Shown: in pieces, positions 44,765 to 53,941 of the stretch
Layout: every line of letters begins with the position of its first letter
Position numbering within the stretch: position 1 is the stretch's first letter
Source of the DNA: Chelativorans salis
GTDB taxonomy: Bacteria; Pseudomonadota; Alphaproteobacteria; Rhizobiales; Rhizobiaceae
Reading direction: 5' to 3'
Assembly (NCBI RefSeq): GCF_025336525.1
Contig: NZ_JAOCZP010000008.1
Span: 124,001-188,000 of the forward strand
DNA: 64,000 nucleotides
Position numbers and translations under genes: made by a program
Notes under the pieces: generated by a model
Told to the model about the DNA's origin: nothing
What the model saw: the letters and a program-made list of their open reading frames with translations, nothing else
Databases searched by the model: none

Positions 44765-45910
44765 TCAGGCGGAGCCGGTCCTGCTGATCGCAGCCGCCAC
44801 TGAAGCCAGAATGCCGCCGGTCTGGGGGGTGCTCACGCCGGTGGTCTGCGGGAAGCTCAGCGGCAGCCCGCGCAGGGACCTTATCGCCAGATAGGCGAAG
44901 CATTCCGCCTCCACCGCGTCTCCGCGCAGCCCCACGTTCTCCGCTGGCAGCACCTCGACAGCGGCCCGCTTGCCGATCTCCCGCATTATCACGGGATTTT
45001 TGCGGCCGCCGCCGCAAACGACGAGGCGCTTCGGCCTCCTCGGTAACAGGTCAAGCGCCTTACCGACGGCACCGGCGGTAAAAGCCGCCAGCGTCGCCGC
45101 CCCGTCGGCAAGCGTTAGTCCATCGGCCATCGCGGCGTCAAAGTCGAACCTGTCGAGCGACTTTGGGAAAGGTGCCGCCAGGTAGGAATGCTGAAGCAGC
45201 ACGTGAAGACGCTCCTCGTCCGCCGTACCGGCGGCGGCGATTTCTCCGTCGCGGTCCATGGTGCCGGCGTCGTGCCTAGCGATCCAATCGTTGAGGGGTG
45301 CATTGGCCGGCCCCGTATCGAAGGCGATCAGCTGCTCCTCGCTCGCCCAGGTGATGTTCGCCACGCCGCCGAGATTTAGGATGGCGGTGTCGCCGCCGGC
45401 GCCGATCTTCTCGAGCATCGCCTTGTGGTAGATCGGTGCAAGAGGCGCGCCGTGACCACCGGCCGCCACATCGACAGAGCGGAAATCATAGACCACGTCG
45501 GTGCCGACGATCGCCGCCATCCGCGCGCCATCCCCCAACTGCCGTGTGTGTCCACGTCTGCCGCCCTCCGGCGCGATATGCAGCACGGTCTGCCCGTGAA
45601 AGCCCACCGCCGCGATGTCCGCGGGTGTAAAGCCGTGCTCTTCCAGAAACGCCTTCACCGCATGCGCCTGTGCCTCGCTGAGCGCAATCTCCGCCTCGTG
45701 GAAGATCGCCGGCTCCGGCCCCTCGAAGCCCCACGCGCGGGCGGCCTGCAACGTCTCGGCCAGCAATTCGCGCATTCCGGCAGGGTAGGGCGCCAGCGCC
45801 CAAGGCCCGAACGCCTCGATCCGCTCCCCATCCGTCTTGATCGCCGCGATGTCGATGTTGCCGTCGAGAACGGTCCCGGTCATCAGGCCGATTGCCCACA
45901 CTGGCTGCAT
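44765..45910 (-). CDS. anmK: Anhydro-N-acetylmuramic acid kinase
   Basis: A 381-residue sugar kinase of the AnmK family, which opens and phosphorylates 1,6-anhydro-N-acetylmuramic acid in the recycling of cell-wall peptidoglycan. Motifs: [79 protein letters not shown] and [15 protein letters not shown]. It lies within a minus-strand run of two sugar importers rather than with ampG or nagZ. The catalytic aspartate region ([12 protein letters not shown]) is intact. Close relatives act on other anhydro sugars such as levoglucosan, so the natural substrate here might differ. Confidence 0.93.
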   Translation of the reverse strand: MQPVWAIGLMTGTVLDGNIDIAAIKTDGERIEAFGPWALAPYPAGMRELLAETLQAARAWGFEGPEPAIFHEAEIALSEAQAHAVKAFLEEHGFTPADIAAVGFHGQTVLHIAPEGGRRGHTRQLGDGARMAAIVGTDVVYDFRSVDVAAGGHGAPLAPIYHKAMLEKIGAGGDTAILNLGGVANITWASEEQLIAFDTGPANAPLNDWIARHDAGTMDRDGEIAAAGTADEERLHVLLQHSYLAAPFPKSLDRFDFDAAMADGLTLADGAATLAAFTAGAVGKALDLLPRRPKRLVVCGGGRKNPVIMREIGKRAAVEVLPAENVGLRGDAVEAECFAYLAIRSLRGLPLSFPQTTGVSTPQTGGILASVAAAISRTGSA

Positions 45911-45995
45911 TCTTCTGTCTTCCTTATCCCGCGGGTTGTGGTGTGGAGCTTAGCGGCTTTTCGCGCCGTGAGCGATGTGAGGCCGGCTTCGGCCT

Positions 45996-47093
45996 TTATA
46001 TCTCCTCAGCCACCCTGCTCTCCTCGATGCGCTTTCCATCCGCGTCGAAGGCATGGAGAAACCGCTCATCGAGGGCCAGCGAAATGGTGTTGCCGCTGGT
46101 GATCGACCGCTGTCCTGCAAGAGCGGCGACGATGCGAGGCTGGCCTTCCGCCTCGGCATGGACGATCGTCTCGGGGCCGAGCGCTTCGACAAGGGTCACG
46201 GTGGCGGGGATGCGCGCCTGCCCGCCCTCCGTCTCGATGTGGTGCGGTCGGATGCCGATGGTAATGGGCTCGCCCTCCGGCCGCGCCGGAATGGGCAGCA
46301 ACAGCACGTGCCCGCCATCAAGCTCGATGCGCGCTGCGCCATCGTCCCCGCCCGTAAAGCGGCCTTCCAGGAAGTTCATGTGCGGTGCACCTATGAAGCC
46401 GGCGACGAAGCGGTTGGCCGGGCGGTTGTAGAGTTCGAGCGGCGTGCCGATCTGCTCCACCCGCCCGTCGCGCAGGACAACGATACGGTCGGCCAGGGTC
46501 ATGGCTTCCGTCTGGTCATGTGTGACGTAGATCATGGTGGCGTCGAGCCGCTTGTGGAGCGCGGCGAGTTCGGCGCGCATGGTCACACGCAGCTCGGCGT
46601 CGAGGTTCGACAGCGGCTCGTCGAGCAGGAAGACGCCCGGTCGGCGCACCATGGCCCGACCGATGGCCACGCGCTGGCGCTGGCCGCCGGAAAGCTGCCG
46701 CGGCTTGCGCGCCAGAAGCTCCTCGATCCTCAGCATGCGGGCGATCTCGGCAACGCGCTCCTCGATCTTGTCCTTGGGCGTCTTGGTATTCTCCAGCCCA
46801 AAAGAGAGATTTTGGCGCACGCTCATATGCGGGTAAAGCGCGTAGGACTGGAAGACCATGGCGAGCCCGCGGTCGGCGGCCGCCAGATGATTCACCACCT
46901 CGCCATCGAGCATCACCTCTCCCGAGGTCGCCTTTTCAAGGCCGGCGATGATGCGCAGCAGCGTGGACTTGCCGCAGCCGGAGGGACCAACGAAGACGAC
47001 AAACTCCTTGTCCTTCACCTCAATGTCGACCTGGTGGAGCACCTCGACGGGGCCGAAGGACTTGCTGACGTTTTTCAGTTCGAGATGGCTCAT
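45996..47093 (-). CDS. Sugar ABC transporter ATPase (MalK/UgpC type)
   Basis: A 365-residue ATPase with Walker [19 protein letters not shown], signature [19 protein letters not shown], Walker [17 protein letters not shown] and a C-terminal regulatory TOBE-type domain ([14 protein letters not shown]). The ATG at 47093 ([13 protein letters not shown]) is the family start. It is the only MalK-type ATPase in this region and is 10 bases from the permease gene upstream. MalK proteins are often shared, so it could serve both importers here. Confidence 0.94.
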   Translation of the reverse strand: MSHLELKNVSKSFGPVEVLHQVDIEVKDKEFVVFVGPSGCGKSTLLRIIAGLEKATSGEVMLDGEVVNHLAAADRGLAMVFQSYALYPHMSVRQNLSFGLENTKTPKDKIEERVAEIARMLRIEELLARKPRQLSGGQRQRVAIGRAMVRRPGVFLLDEPLSNLDAELRVTMRAELAALHKRLDATMIYVTHDQTEAMTLADRIVVLRDGRVEQIGTPLELYNRPANRFVAGFIGAPHMNFLEGRFTGGDDGAARIELDGGHVLLLPIPARPEGEPITIGIRPHHIETEGGQARIPATVTLVEALGPETIVHAEAEGQPRIVAALAGQRSITSGNTISLALDERFLHAFDADGKRIEESRVAEEI

Positions 47094-47103
47094 GCGCTGC
47101 GGC

Positions 47104-48156
47104 CTATTTGATACCGGTCGAGGCGATGCCGGAGGTGATGAAGCGTTGCAGGAAGGCAAAGATCACCACCACCGGCAACATGCTGACCACCGTCATCGCC
47201 AGGACGTAGTGCCATTGCACGTTAAGTTCGCCCTGGAAGGAGTTGAGGCCTACCTGCAGGGTATAAAGTTCCTGGTCGGACAACACGATCAGCGGCCAGA
47301 GAAAGTCATTCCAGCGCCACATGACCGAGAAGATGGCAAGCACCGCCACCGCGGGCATGGCGAGCGGCAGGACGATGCGCCAGTAGATCTTCCATTCGGA
47401 TGCATGGTCCATGCGGGCGGCCTCGAGAAGCTCGTCGGGGATGGTGAGCATGTATTGGCGCAGCAGAAATACGCCCGTCGGCGTGGCCACCGTCGGCAGG
47501 ATCACGCCCCACAGGCTGTTGAAAAGATTGAGTCCGTTGATGACGGAGAACAGTGGGACGATGATCACCGAAAGCGGCACCATCAGCGTGGCGAGGATAA
47601 CGGCGAGCACGGCAGTGCGGCCCTTGAACTGGTATTTGGACAGAGCGAAGGCGGCCATGGAGTTGAAGATCAGCGTGATGATGGTCGCCACAACCGTCAC
47701 GAAGACGGAGTTGTAGAAATAGCGCAGGAAGTTGTAGCGCTCGAAGGGTGTCGAATAGTTTTCCGTGGCGAGCCTGACCTCCCGCACCGGCTCGCGGGCG
47801 ACAAGCGGCACACGGATGATCTCGTCGGGCGCTTCCGGGTCGGCCATCTGCGCCACAGTGCCGATGCGACGGACCTGGACCAGCAGGCGCTCTTCACCGT
47901 CTTCCGTCTTCACTCTGTAGAGCGGCAGTGGCTCGTCGAAGCCTTCGACTTCTACCACCGACGTCTCGTAGGGCAGCAGCGTTGGGGGGAACTCGCTTAG
48001 GGCCGCGCGGGTCTTGAACGAGGAAAGCCCCAGCCAGACCACCGGGCCGAACATCAACAGAAGCCCGGCTAAAAGCCAAATCCAGGCCAGCACGTCGGTG
48101 AAGTGCCAGGAAGCGCCCCCGCGCCGACGGGTGAGGAAAGTGGCGATCCCGCTCAT
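47104..48156 (-). CDS. Sugar ABC transporter permease (MalG type) with large periplasmic insert
   Basis: A 350-residue permease, about 70 residues longer than a normal MalG-type protein. After the first helix (about 20-45) comes a hydrophilic insert of about 90 residues containing [20 protein letters not shown] and [19 protein letters not shown], expected in the periplasm. The remainder is ordinary, with coupling loop [34 protein letters not shown]. The ATG at 48156 overlaps the previous stop by four bases. Such inserts exist in some rhizobial sugar permeases; the role is unknown. Confidence 0.92.
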   Translation of the reverse strand: MSGIATFLTRRRGGASWHFTDVLAWIWLLAGLLLMFGPVVWLGLSSFKTRAALSEFPPTLLPYETSVVEVEGFDEPLPLYRVKTEDGEERLLVQVRRIGTVAQMADPEAPDEIIRVPLVAREPVREVRLATENYSTPFERYNFLRYFYNSVFVTVVATIITLIFNSMAAFALSKYQFKGRTAVLAVILATLMVPLSVIIVPLFSVINGLNLFNSLWGVILPTVATPTGVFLLRQYMLTIPDELLEAARMDHASEWKIYWRIVLPLAMPAVAVLAIFSVMWRWNDFLWPLIVLSDQELYTLQVGLNSFQGELNVQWHYVLAMTVVSMLPVVVIFAFLQRFITSGIASTGIK

Positions 48157-49181
48157 CGCTGCTCCTTCCGCTCTCGCCAGGCCGAGGCGAGAAGCTGAAC
48201 GAGTGTCAGCACGATCAGCACGGCGGCCATGAGGATGGAGGCGGCGGAGGCCAGCCCCAGATTGCGCACCTGCTGGGCAAGGCCCGTCTCGTAGATGTAC
48301 TGCACCAGGAAGAGCGTCGCCGTGCCGGGGCCGCCGCCGGTAAGCACGAATACCTCGTCGAAGACCTGCACGGCGCGGATCAGCGCCAGGAGGATGACGA
48401 CGACCAGATTGGGCCACAGAAGCGGCAGGGTGATGCGGGTAAGCACCCGCCAGCTCGGCGCTCCGTCCATCTCTGCGGCCTCGTAGAGTTCACGCGGGAT
48501 GGCCTGCAGGCCGGCGAGCAGAATGAGCGTGTAGAAGCCGAGATGGGCCCAGATGGAGAGAAATATCGCCCAGAACATCGCCCAGCCGCGGTTGACCAGC
48601 CACAGGGTGGGCTCGAAGCTCAATTCCACGAGCACCGCATTCAAGAGACCGTTCCTCTGCAGGATCCATTTCCATATCAGCGCCACAACCACCGGCGACA
48701 GGAGCACGGGAAAGAAGAAGACAGCACGCCAGAAGCCGCGTGCCCGCATTTCGCGGTTGAGCACCAGTGCCGTGGCAAGCGAGATCAGCACCAGCGCCGC
48801 AACCTGCACGATGACGAAGAAGCCGGTGTTGCCGACGGCGCGCCAGAACCGGTCCTCGCGGCAGGAGGAGGCATCGAGAAAGTCGCGGCAGGAAAGCAGG
48901 GTCTCGTATTGCAGCGTGCCGACGAAGACGCGGTTGTTAAGGAACAGCGCCCCGCCGCCGGTGAACGAGTAGGCGACGTTCAGCATCATCGGGAACAGCA
49001 CGAAGATGCCGAAGACGAGCAGGTTCGGCGCCAGGAATGCGGCGGCCACACCGCCGAGACCTAGCCGCCGCTGCAGCCATGTCATCGGGCGGTCGATGAG
49101 GTTCATCCCCCAGCGGACGGGGGCCAGGAGAAGGCCGGCGAGACGCTCGCCGGCGGTTTCATGTCTAGCCTCGGCCGTCAT
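48153..49181 (-). CDS. Sugar ABC transporter permease (MalF type)
   Basis: A 342-residue CUT1 permease. After a hydrophilic N-terminus, the first helix is AAAFLAPNLLVFGIFVLFPMMLNVAYSF; a periplasmic loop with two cysteines (SCRDFLDASSCREDRF) follows and may form a disulfide. Coupling loop: AIPRELYEAAEMDGAPSWRVLTRITLPLLWPN. The start is uncertain: ATG 49181 was chosen, while a TTG at 49226 with GGTGGAG upstream would add 15 residues. Pairs with the MalG-type permease. Confidence 0.92.
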   Translation of the reverse strand: MTAEARHETAGERLAGLLLAPVRWGMNLIDRPMTWLQRRLGLGGVAAAFLAPNLLVFGIFVLFPMMLNVAYSFTGGGALFLNNRVFVGTLQYETLLSCRDFLDASSCREDRFWRAVGNTGFFVIVQVAALVLISLATALVLNREMRARGFWRAVFFFPVLLSPVVVALIWKWILQRNGLLNAVLVELSFEPTLWLVNRGWAMFWAIFLSIWAHLGFYTLILLAGLQAIPRELYEAAEMDGAPSWRVLTRITLPLLWPNLVVVILLALIRAVQVFDEVFVLTGGGPGTATLFLVQYIYETGLAQQVRNLGLASAASILMAAVLIVLTLVQLLASAWRERKEQR

Positions 49182-49243
49182 GGCTTCGAGTGGGCTGTCG
49201 CTGACGGGCCCCCTCCTGGATCCCAACGCACTCCACCAGCCGC

Positions 49244-50521
49244 CTACCGCTGCGCCTCCTCGACCTGCTGCGCAATGTCATCCTCAATGCGGCTATAGGC
49301 CTCCTCCAGCGAAAGCTCGCCCGCTACCACCTGGCCGAGGCGGCCGATGATGGCGAAGTAGACGACGTTCGCCCACTCCCAGGACGGCATGCGGTTGGCG
49401 AGGGGGGCGAGATTGCCGACGGCGCCAACGAAGGTGTCGAGCGACTCCTTCACATTTGGATTGTCCGACTGGTAGTCGAGGCCGGCTTCGGTGAGCCCCT
49501 TGTGCCCAGGCAGGAACAGCGTGCGCTCGTAAAACTCCTTCAGAACCGGCTCGCTTGCCAGCCAGTCGATAAGGCGGGCGACCTCTTCGGGATGCTCCGT
49601 GTACTTGATGCCGACCACGCCGGCGCCACCGGGAAGGCCGGTGCAGGCCGCCGGGCCGCAGGGGTTGGGAACGGCCGCCCAGTCGAAGGCGTCGCCGATG
49701 GTCTCTTCGAACTGCGCGATCTGCCAGGAGCCGGAGTAGTACATGACGACTTCGGCGTTGGCGAACTCCTCGTTGGCGCCGCGATAGGTGGTGCCTGACA
49801 CGCTACCCCAGATCTCCGGCGACATCGTGCCGTCCTCGTGCCACCGGGCGATCCGCTCCGCCATGGCCTTGAAACCGTCGTCGATGACGGCAGGCATGCC
49901 GTCCTCGCCGATGAAGCCGGCCCCCATGGAGATGGCGGGGCCGGTGAAGCGGTGGCCGGAGCGGTCCATGGCGAGCGGGATCGGAATCTGCTGGTCCTCG
50001 GCCACTTGCTTGACTGCTTCGGCCCATTCGTCCCAGGTGGCGTCCTCGCCTGGAAGCTCCACGCCCGCCTGCTCGAACAGCGTTCGGTTGACGAAGGGCC
50101 CGGTGACGGTGAGCTGGGTCATGTAGCCGGGGATGATGTCGCTGCCTTCCGGCCGCATCCAGTCGAGATAGTTGCCGAAATTCTCCTCCCAATAGGACGC
50201 GTCCTCGACGAGGTCGCGCAGGTCGAGCCAATGGGGGGCGAGGTCCTTCAACGTGGTAACGCGGGCGAGATCCGGCCCCTGGCCGGCCTCAAGCTGCACG
50301 GGAAGCTGATCGCGGATGACGGTGTAGGCGACGTTGTCGAGCACCACCTTGATGTCCGGGTTCTCCTCCTCGAAGCGGGACAGAAGATCGGCCATGACAT
50401 CGCCTTCGTTGCCGTCGGAATACCACATGAAGCGAAGTTCTACGGGTTCCTGGGCGTAGGCCGCAGCACCGAACGATGCCGTCGCGGCGAGCGCGGCCAC
50501 GAGTGTCGTCTTCCTCAACAT
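49244..50521 (-). CDS. Sugar ABC transporter substrate-binding protein (family 1)
   Basis: A 425-residue periplasmic binding protein with signal peptide MLRKTTLVAALAATASFG, cleaved near AYAQ. Typical family 1 regions are VVLDNVAYTVIRDQLPVQLEAGQGPDLARV and YYSGSWQIAQFEETIGDAFDWAAVPNP. It heads the first importer operon (binding protein, two permeases, MalK-type ATPase, then anmK). Ligand unknown; anmK adjacency hints at an amino sugar or anhydro sugar. The 190 bases upstream hold its promoter region and no operator-like palindrome that I could find. Confidence 0.93.
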   Translation of the reverse strand: MLRKTTLVAALAATASFGAAAYAQEPVELRFMWYSDGNEGDVMADLLSRFEEENPDIKVVLDNVAYTVIRDQLPVQLEAGQGPDLARVTTLKDLAPHWLDLRDLVEDASYWEENFGNYLDWMRPEGSDIIPGYMTQLTVTGPFVNRTLFEQAGVELPGEDATWDEWAEAVKQVAEDQQIPIPLAMDRSGHRFTGPAISMGAGFIGEDGMPAVIDDGFKAMAERIARWHEDGTMSPEIWGSVSGTTYRGANEEFANAEVVMYYSGSWQIAQFEETIGDAFDWAAVPNPCGPAACTGLPGGAGVVGIKYTEHPEEVARLIDWLASEPVLKEFYERTLFLPGHKGLTEAGLDYQSDNPNVKESLDTFVGAVGNLAPLANRMPSWEWANVVYFAIIGRLGQVVAGELSLEEAYSRIEDDIAQQVEEAQR

Positions 50522-50712
50522 CGAGATGTCCTCCCTACCGGTCTATCTTTTTTCACTTCCGATTTCCAATGCCGGACCCCGCGCGTGTGTCCGCCGCATG
50601 TTGCCCTCTTCGCGCTCTGTCGTCCACCTGCTCGAAGTGGGAAAGGGGTCCCGAAAAGGGGCAAACGCCCTCGAATGGGTGTGGAAGGGCACCGGTTTTC
50701 GGCGGCAGCCGC

Positions 50713-51312
50713 CTACCGTCCGCAGCGCTGCATCTGGTAGGCGTAGTCGTTCGCCATCGCTGCCGCCCTGCCGGCGGCCTTCTTCATGTGCGCGTTGTTT
50801 TGCCAGGTGCCGCGCGAATAGCCGGCGTGGCCGGCATAGTAAGCCAGGTAGAGATTGTAGGTGTCGTCGAGCGCGATGCCGTTTTTGTGGTGGCTCTGGC
50901 GGTGATACCACCCGACGAAGTCCACCGCGTCGGCGAAATCGCCACGGCGGGCGCCTCGTCTGCCGGTTTCGCGCCGATAGCGATCCCATGTGCCGTCGAG
51001 GGCCTGGGAGTAGCCATAGGCGCTGGAAGGACGCTTCCAGGGAATGAAACCGAGCAGCTTTTTGCGTGGAGGTCTGGCATTGGCCTTGAAGCCGGATTCG
51101 GTGCGGATGGTTGCCATCAGCACGGGAACCGGCACGCCGTACTGACGCTCGGCGCGTTTGGCATCGCTATACCAGCCGCCGAACCAGCCGTCCTTCTGGT
51201 CGAACACGGAACAGAGATTGTTGATGTTTCCTGGCGTGGAGGCACAGCCGCCAAGCGCCAGAAGCACAACGGCGATCATTATGGCGCGCATCATACGCCG
51301 ACCATAACCCAT
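50713..51312 (-). CDS. Lytic transglycosylase-like lipoprotein
   Basis: A 199-residue predicted lipoprotein. The signal sequence ends at a lipobox LGGC (cysteine near residue 23). The body resembles the SLT/lysozyme-like fold: PVLMATIRTESGFKANARPP carries a probable catalytic glutamate, followed by SSAYGYSQALDGTWDRYRRETGR and YNLYLAYYAGHAGY. It should cleave peptidoglycan glycan strands at the outer membrane face. The start may be the second or third methionine (51294 or 51291). Its neighbours give no further clue, although anmK lies 5 kb away. Confidence 0.85.
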   Translation of the reverse strand: MGYGRRMMRAIMIAVVLLALGGCASTPGNINNLCSVFDQKDGWFGGWYSDAKRAERQYGVPVPVLMATIRTESGFKANARPPRKKLLGFIPWKRPSSAYGYSQALDGTWDRYRRETGRRGARRGDFADAVDFVGWYHRQSHHKNGIALDDTYNLYLAYYAGHAGYSRGTWQNNAHMKKAAGRAAAMANDYAYQMQRCGR

Positions 51313-51449
51313 AAAATTCTAACAATTCCTAACCGCGGCGGGGGGGAATCAGCTCGAAAGGGCCGGAAACAGGGCGGCAGATAGGCTTCCCGGGAGGCGA
51401 AAGTATTCCGTCCACCCGGCTTCACCAAGCAGCTGGCGCTTGCATAGGG

Positions 51450-52214
51450 ATGGCAAAAATGACATCCATTCGTGCGGGGACTGCGCATTGTACCAGATGC
51501 AATGCGGTTGGGGGTGAGAGGACGTTGAAAACGCCACAGAAGCGATCAAGTCGCCCTCGTGCGCCTGTTCGCAAGGCAGCGCAGCTTGAGGCCAAGCTGC
51601 AACCGTCGCAGAAGCGCGCGAAAAGCACGTTCGAGACCATTCTCGACGTGACGGGCCGTCTGCTGGGCGAGGTTGGGGTCGAGCGGCTTTCGACCAACAT
51701 GATCTGCGAACGGGCGGGGATGACGCCACCTGCTCTCTACCGCTGGTTTCCTAACAAGTACGCGATCCTTGCCGAACTCGCCCGCCGGCTGTCCACGGCG
51801 CAGTTGGAGGCAGTGGGAGGATTATGGCAGGAGCGGGTGGAACCCGCTGAGACTTTCCCCGAGGCGGCGAACGAGATTGCCGAGGTCCTGAAGCAGCTGA
51901 ACAAGATCACGCAGAGCAGGCCCGGCGGGATCTGGATCATGCGGGCCATGCGCGCCGTGCCGATGCTGCGCGACATCCGTATGGCATTCCGGACGCAGCT
52001 CGCCGCCATCATCCGCGACGGCCTGCGCGCACGAGGGGTGCGGATGGCGTCGGAGGAGGATCTCGATATTGCCGCTCATCTGATCGCGGAAACCATTTTG
52101 GCCGCCGACGAGATGGCGACGGAAGGCCCCGCCTCCGATGTCGACGCCATCGCGCGGGAGATCGGCTGGATGATAGAGCTTTACGCCCGCGAGCGCTGGG
52201 GGTCGCCGCAGTAG
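51450..52214 (+). CDS. TetR-family transcriptional regulator
   Basis: A regulator of up to 254 residues. The TetR helix-turn-helix spans about residues 60-107 (FETILDVTGRLLGEVGVERLSTNMICERAGMTPPALYRWFPNK). The remainder is an all-helical ligand domain ending IGWMIELYARERW. The start is unclear: ATG 51450, ATG 51459 or a TTG at 51525 with GAGAGGACG in front are all possible; a start at 51525 would remove a basic, low-complexity N-terminus. No operator or partner could be identified. Confidence 0.85.
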   Translation: MAKMTSIRAGTAHCTRCNAVGGERTLKTPQKRSSRPRAPVRKAAQLEAKLQPSQKRAKSTFETILDVTGRLLGEVGVERLSTNMICERAGMTPPALYRWFPNKYAILAELARRLSTAQLEAVGGLWQERVEPAETFPEAANEIAEVLKQLNKITQSRPGGIWIMRAMRAVPMLRDIRMAFRTQLAAIIRDGLRARGVRMASEEDLDIAAHLIAETILAADEMATEGPASDVDAIAREIGWMIELYARERWGSPQ

Positions 52215-52391
52215 GTCTCCCTCAGATCTTGGTCTCGGCGGGCGCCGGAGTCGCTCCAACCTCCGACGGTGCTCGACCAGCAGCCTTGAAAGGTGGCGGC
52301 CAAGGGCTTGATAACGCTGGTCGCCTTGGCGTTGCAGGGGCTCCGAGCGCTCGACGCAGCCGGTAGATAGGTCGGAGCGCCTTGACCTCCA

Positions 52392-52898
52392 TCAACGGAT
52401 ATCCAGGTCAAAAGGCGTTCCTTCGTATGCTTCCGCGCCCCGGCCGATGGCGCGGATCGCCGCGACCATGCGGCCGCGCCGACCGAGGATTTGGTCGGCG
52501 AAAGAGACGATGCGGATGTTGGGCGTGGCGGACGGTGCGCGGCTGCGGAGCTCCTGCGAAAGCGCCATCTCGTCGCGGTCGGGCTGGAGCGCTGCGGCGA
52601 TGGCGTAGGCGGCGGCTGTCGAGCGGCTGATGCCGGCATAGCAATGCACCACCATCGGAGCCGTGCGATTCCAGGAGTGGGCGAAATCAAGAAGCGTTTC
52701 GACGTGCGCCCGCGACGGCGCGACCAGTCCCGGCATCTCCTCGACAATATCATGCATGGCCATATGCAGGCAGCAGGACGGATCGAGATGAGCTGGCCGC
52801 GGAGGCACTGCATCAACGGAAAGGAGCGAGATCAGGTGGCCTGCGCTGCTCGCTTCCAGTGTTGCGGCAAGCTGGGAAAGGGGGGTGACGTGGATCAT
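52392..52898 (-). CDS. Protein tyrosine/dual-specificity phosphatase-like protein
   Basis: A 168-residue cytoplasmic phosphatase of the cysteine-dependent (C-x5-R) class. The P-loop is VVHCYAGISRSTAAA with nucleophile C86 and R92; D50 in AMHDI may serve as general acid. The start overlaps the cobC stop by four bases (ATGA at 52895-52898), coupling the two. It might act on proteins or on a small phosphate ester. Its coupling to cobC invites the idea of a cobalamin-pathway phosphatase, discussed in the findings. Family firm; substrate unknown. Confidence 0.85.
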   Translation of the reverse strand: MIHVTPLSQLAATLEASSAGHLISLLSVDAVPPRPAHLDPSCCLHMAMHDIVEEMPGLVAPSRAHVETLLDFAHSWNRTAPMVVHCYAGISRSTAAAYAIAAALQPDRDEMALSQELRSRAPSATPNIRIVSFADQILGRRGRMVAAIRAIGRGAEAYEGTPFDLDIR

Positions 52899-53941
52899 CC
52901 CGATTGCCCCTGTGCCTTCCGCCAGCGGCCGAGCGATCGCGCCAGCCGGCGGAATTCTTCGTCTGCTCCGGGCAATCCTATGCGCAGTGTCTGTGGGTAG
53001 GCACGGAAATTGCGCACCAGGATCCCATCCTCGCCGAATGACCGGAAGAGGGTTGCTGCGTGAACCGTTTGCAGGAAACGGAAGAGCGGCGTGCCGCCGG
53101 CTACGGTGAGGCCGTTTTCAGCCAGCAATGTATCGAGTTCCAGTGCTTGCCGGATAAGGCGCTCGCGCATTTCCGCCTGCCATGGAAGATTGGCGAGGGC
53201 GCGCCGGCCGATTTCAAGCGCCGGGCCGCTGATCGCCCAAGGGCCAAGGCGGGCTCGCAATGCTTCCGCAACCGGGTGCGCGGCAAGGGCAAAGCCGAGC
53301 CTGATGCCCGCGAGCCCGAAGAACTTGCCGAAGGAGCGCAGGACGACGATGCCGCCGGCTTCAACATCCCCGTCCAGCGCCTCCGCGCGCGCTCCGACGT
53401 CCATAAAGGCTTCATCGATCACGAGAAGACCGTCTTTCGCCCGCATGTGCTCGGCCAGATGCAGGAGATCGGCACGAGCGGTGATCCGGCCGTCGGGATT
53501 GTTCGGATTGACGACGACGGCAAGGTCGGCGTCGTAAAGTGCGCTGAAGTCGGAGACTTCGCTCACGTCATGCCCGGCAATGGCGGCCGCGCGCCTGTGC
53601 TCTGCATAGGTGGGCGACAGAATGGCCGCCTTGCCCCCGGCGACGAGGCCTGCCACCAGCGGGAGCAGGATTTGGGTGCCCGGCGCGGCCGCGATGTTCA
53701 TGGCGCCCGGCGCGCCATAGGCCTGTGCTGCAGCATCCATGAGCGCTTCAAGCTGTGCTGGCTCCGGCAGGCGCTGGAAGGTACTGGCAGATAGATCGGA
53801 AAGCGGATAGGGATGCGGGCTAATGCCCGTGGAAAGATCGAGCCAGGGCTTCGGTGCACCGGGGAAAAGCGCCTCGGCGCGCGAAAGACTGCCGCCGTGA
53901 TCGGTCACCTCCCTTGCCGGATTGTCCCTCAGCAACGCCAT
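52895..53941 (-). CDS. cobC: Threonine-phosphate decarboxylase (cobalamin biosynthesis)
   Basis: A 348-residue PLP enzyme of aminotransferase fold type I. In cobalamin synthesis it supplies (R)-1-amino-2-propanol phosphate from L-threonine phosphate. Seen: STGISPHPYPL near the start, NPNNPDGR, VIDEAFMDVG and the PLP-binding lysine K206 in RSFGKFFGLAGIRLGFA. The symbol uses the Pseudomonas/Paracoccus nomenclature. Its start codon lies back to back with that of cobD: the two ATGs share bases at 53939-53942 (CATG). The downstream phosphatase gene is coupled to it. Confidence 0.94.
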   Translation of the reverse strand: MALLRDNPAREVTDHGGSLSRAEALFPGAPKPWLDLSTGISPHPYPLSDLSASTFQRLPEPAQLEALMDAAAQAYGAPGAMNIAAAPGTQILLPLVAGLVAGGKAAILSPTYAEHRRAAAIAGHDVSEVSDFSALYDADLAVVVNPNNPDGRITARADLLHLAEHMRAKDGLLVIDEAFMDVGARAEALDGDVEAGGIVVLRSFGKFFGLAGIRLGFALAAHPVAEALRARLGPWAISGPALEIGRRALANLPWQAEMRERLIRQALELDTLLAENGLTVAGGTPLFRFLQTVHAATLFRSFGEDGILVRNFRAYPQTLRIGLPGADEEFRRLARSLGRWRKAQGQSG

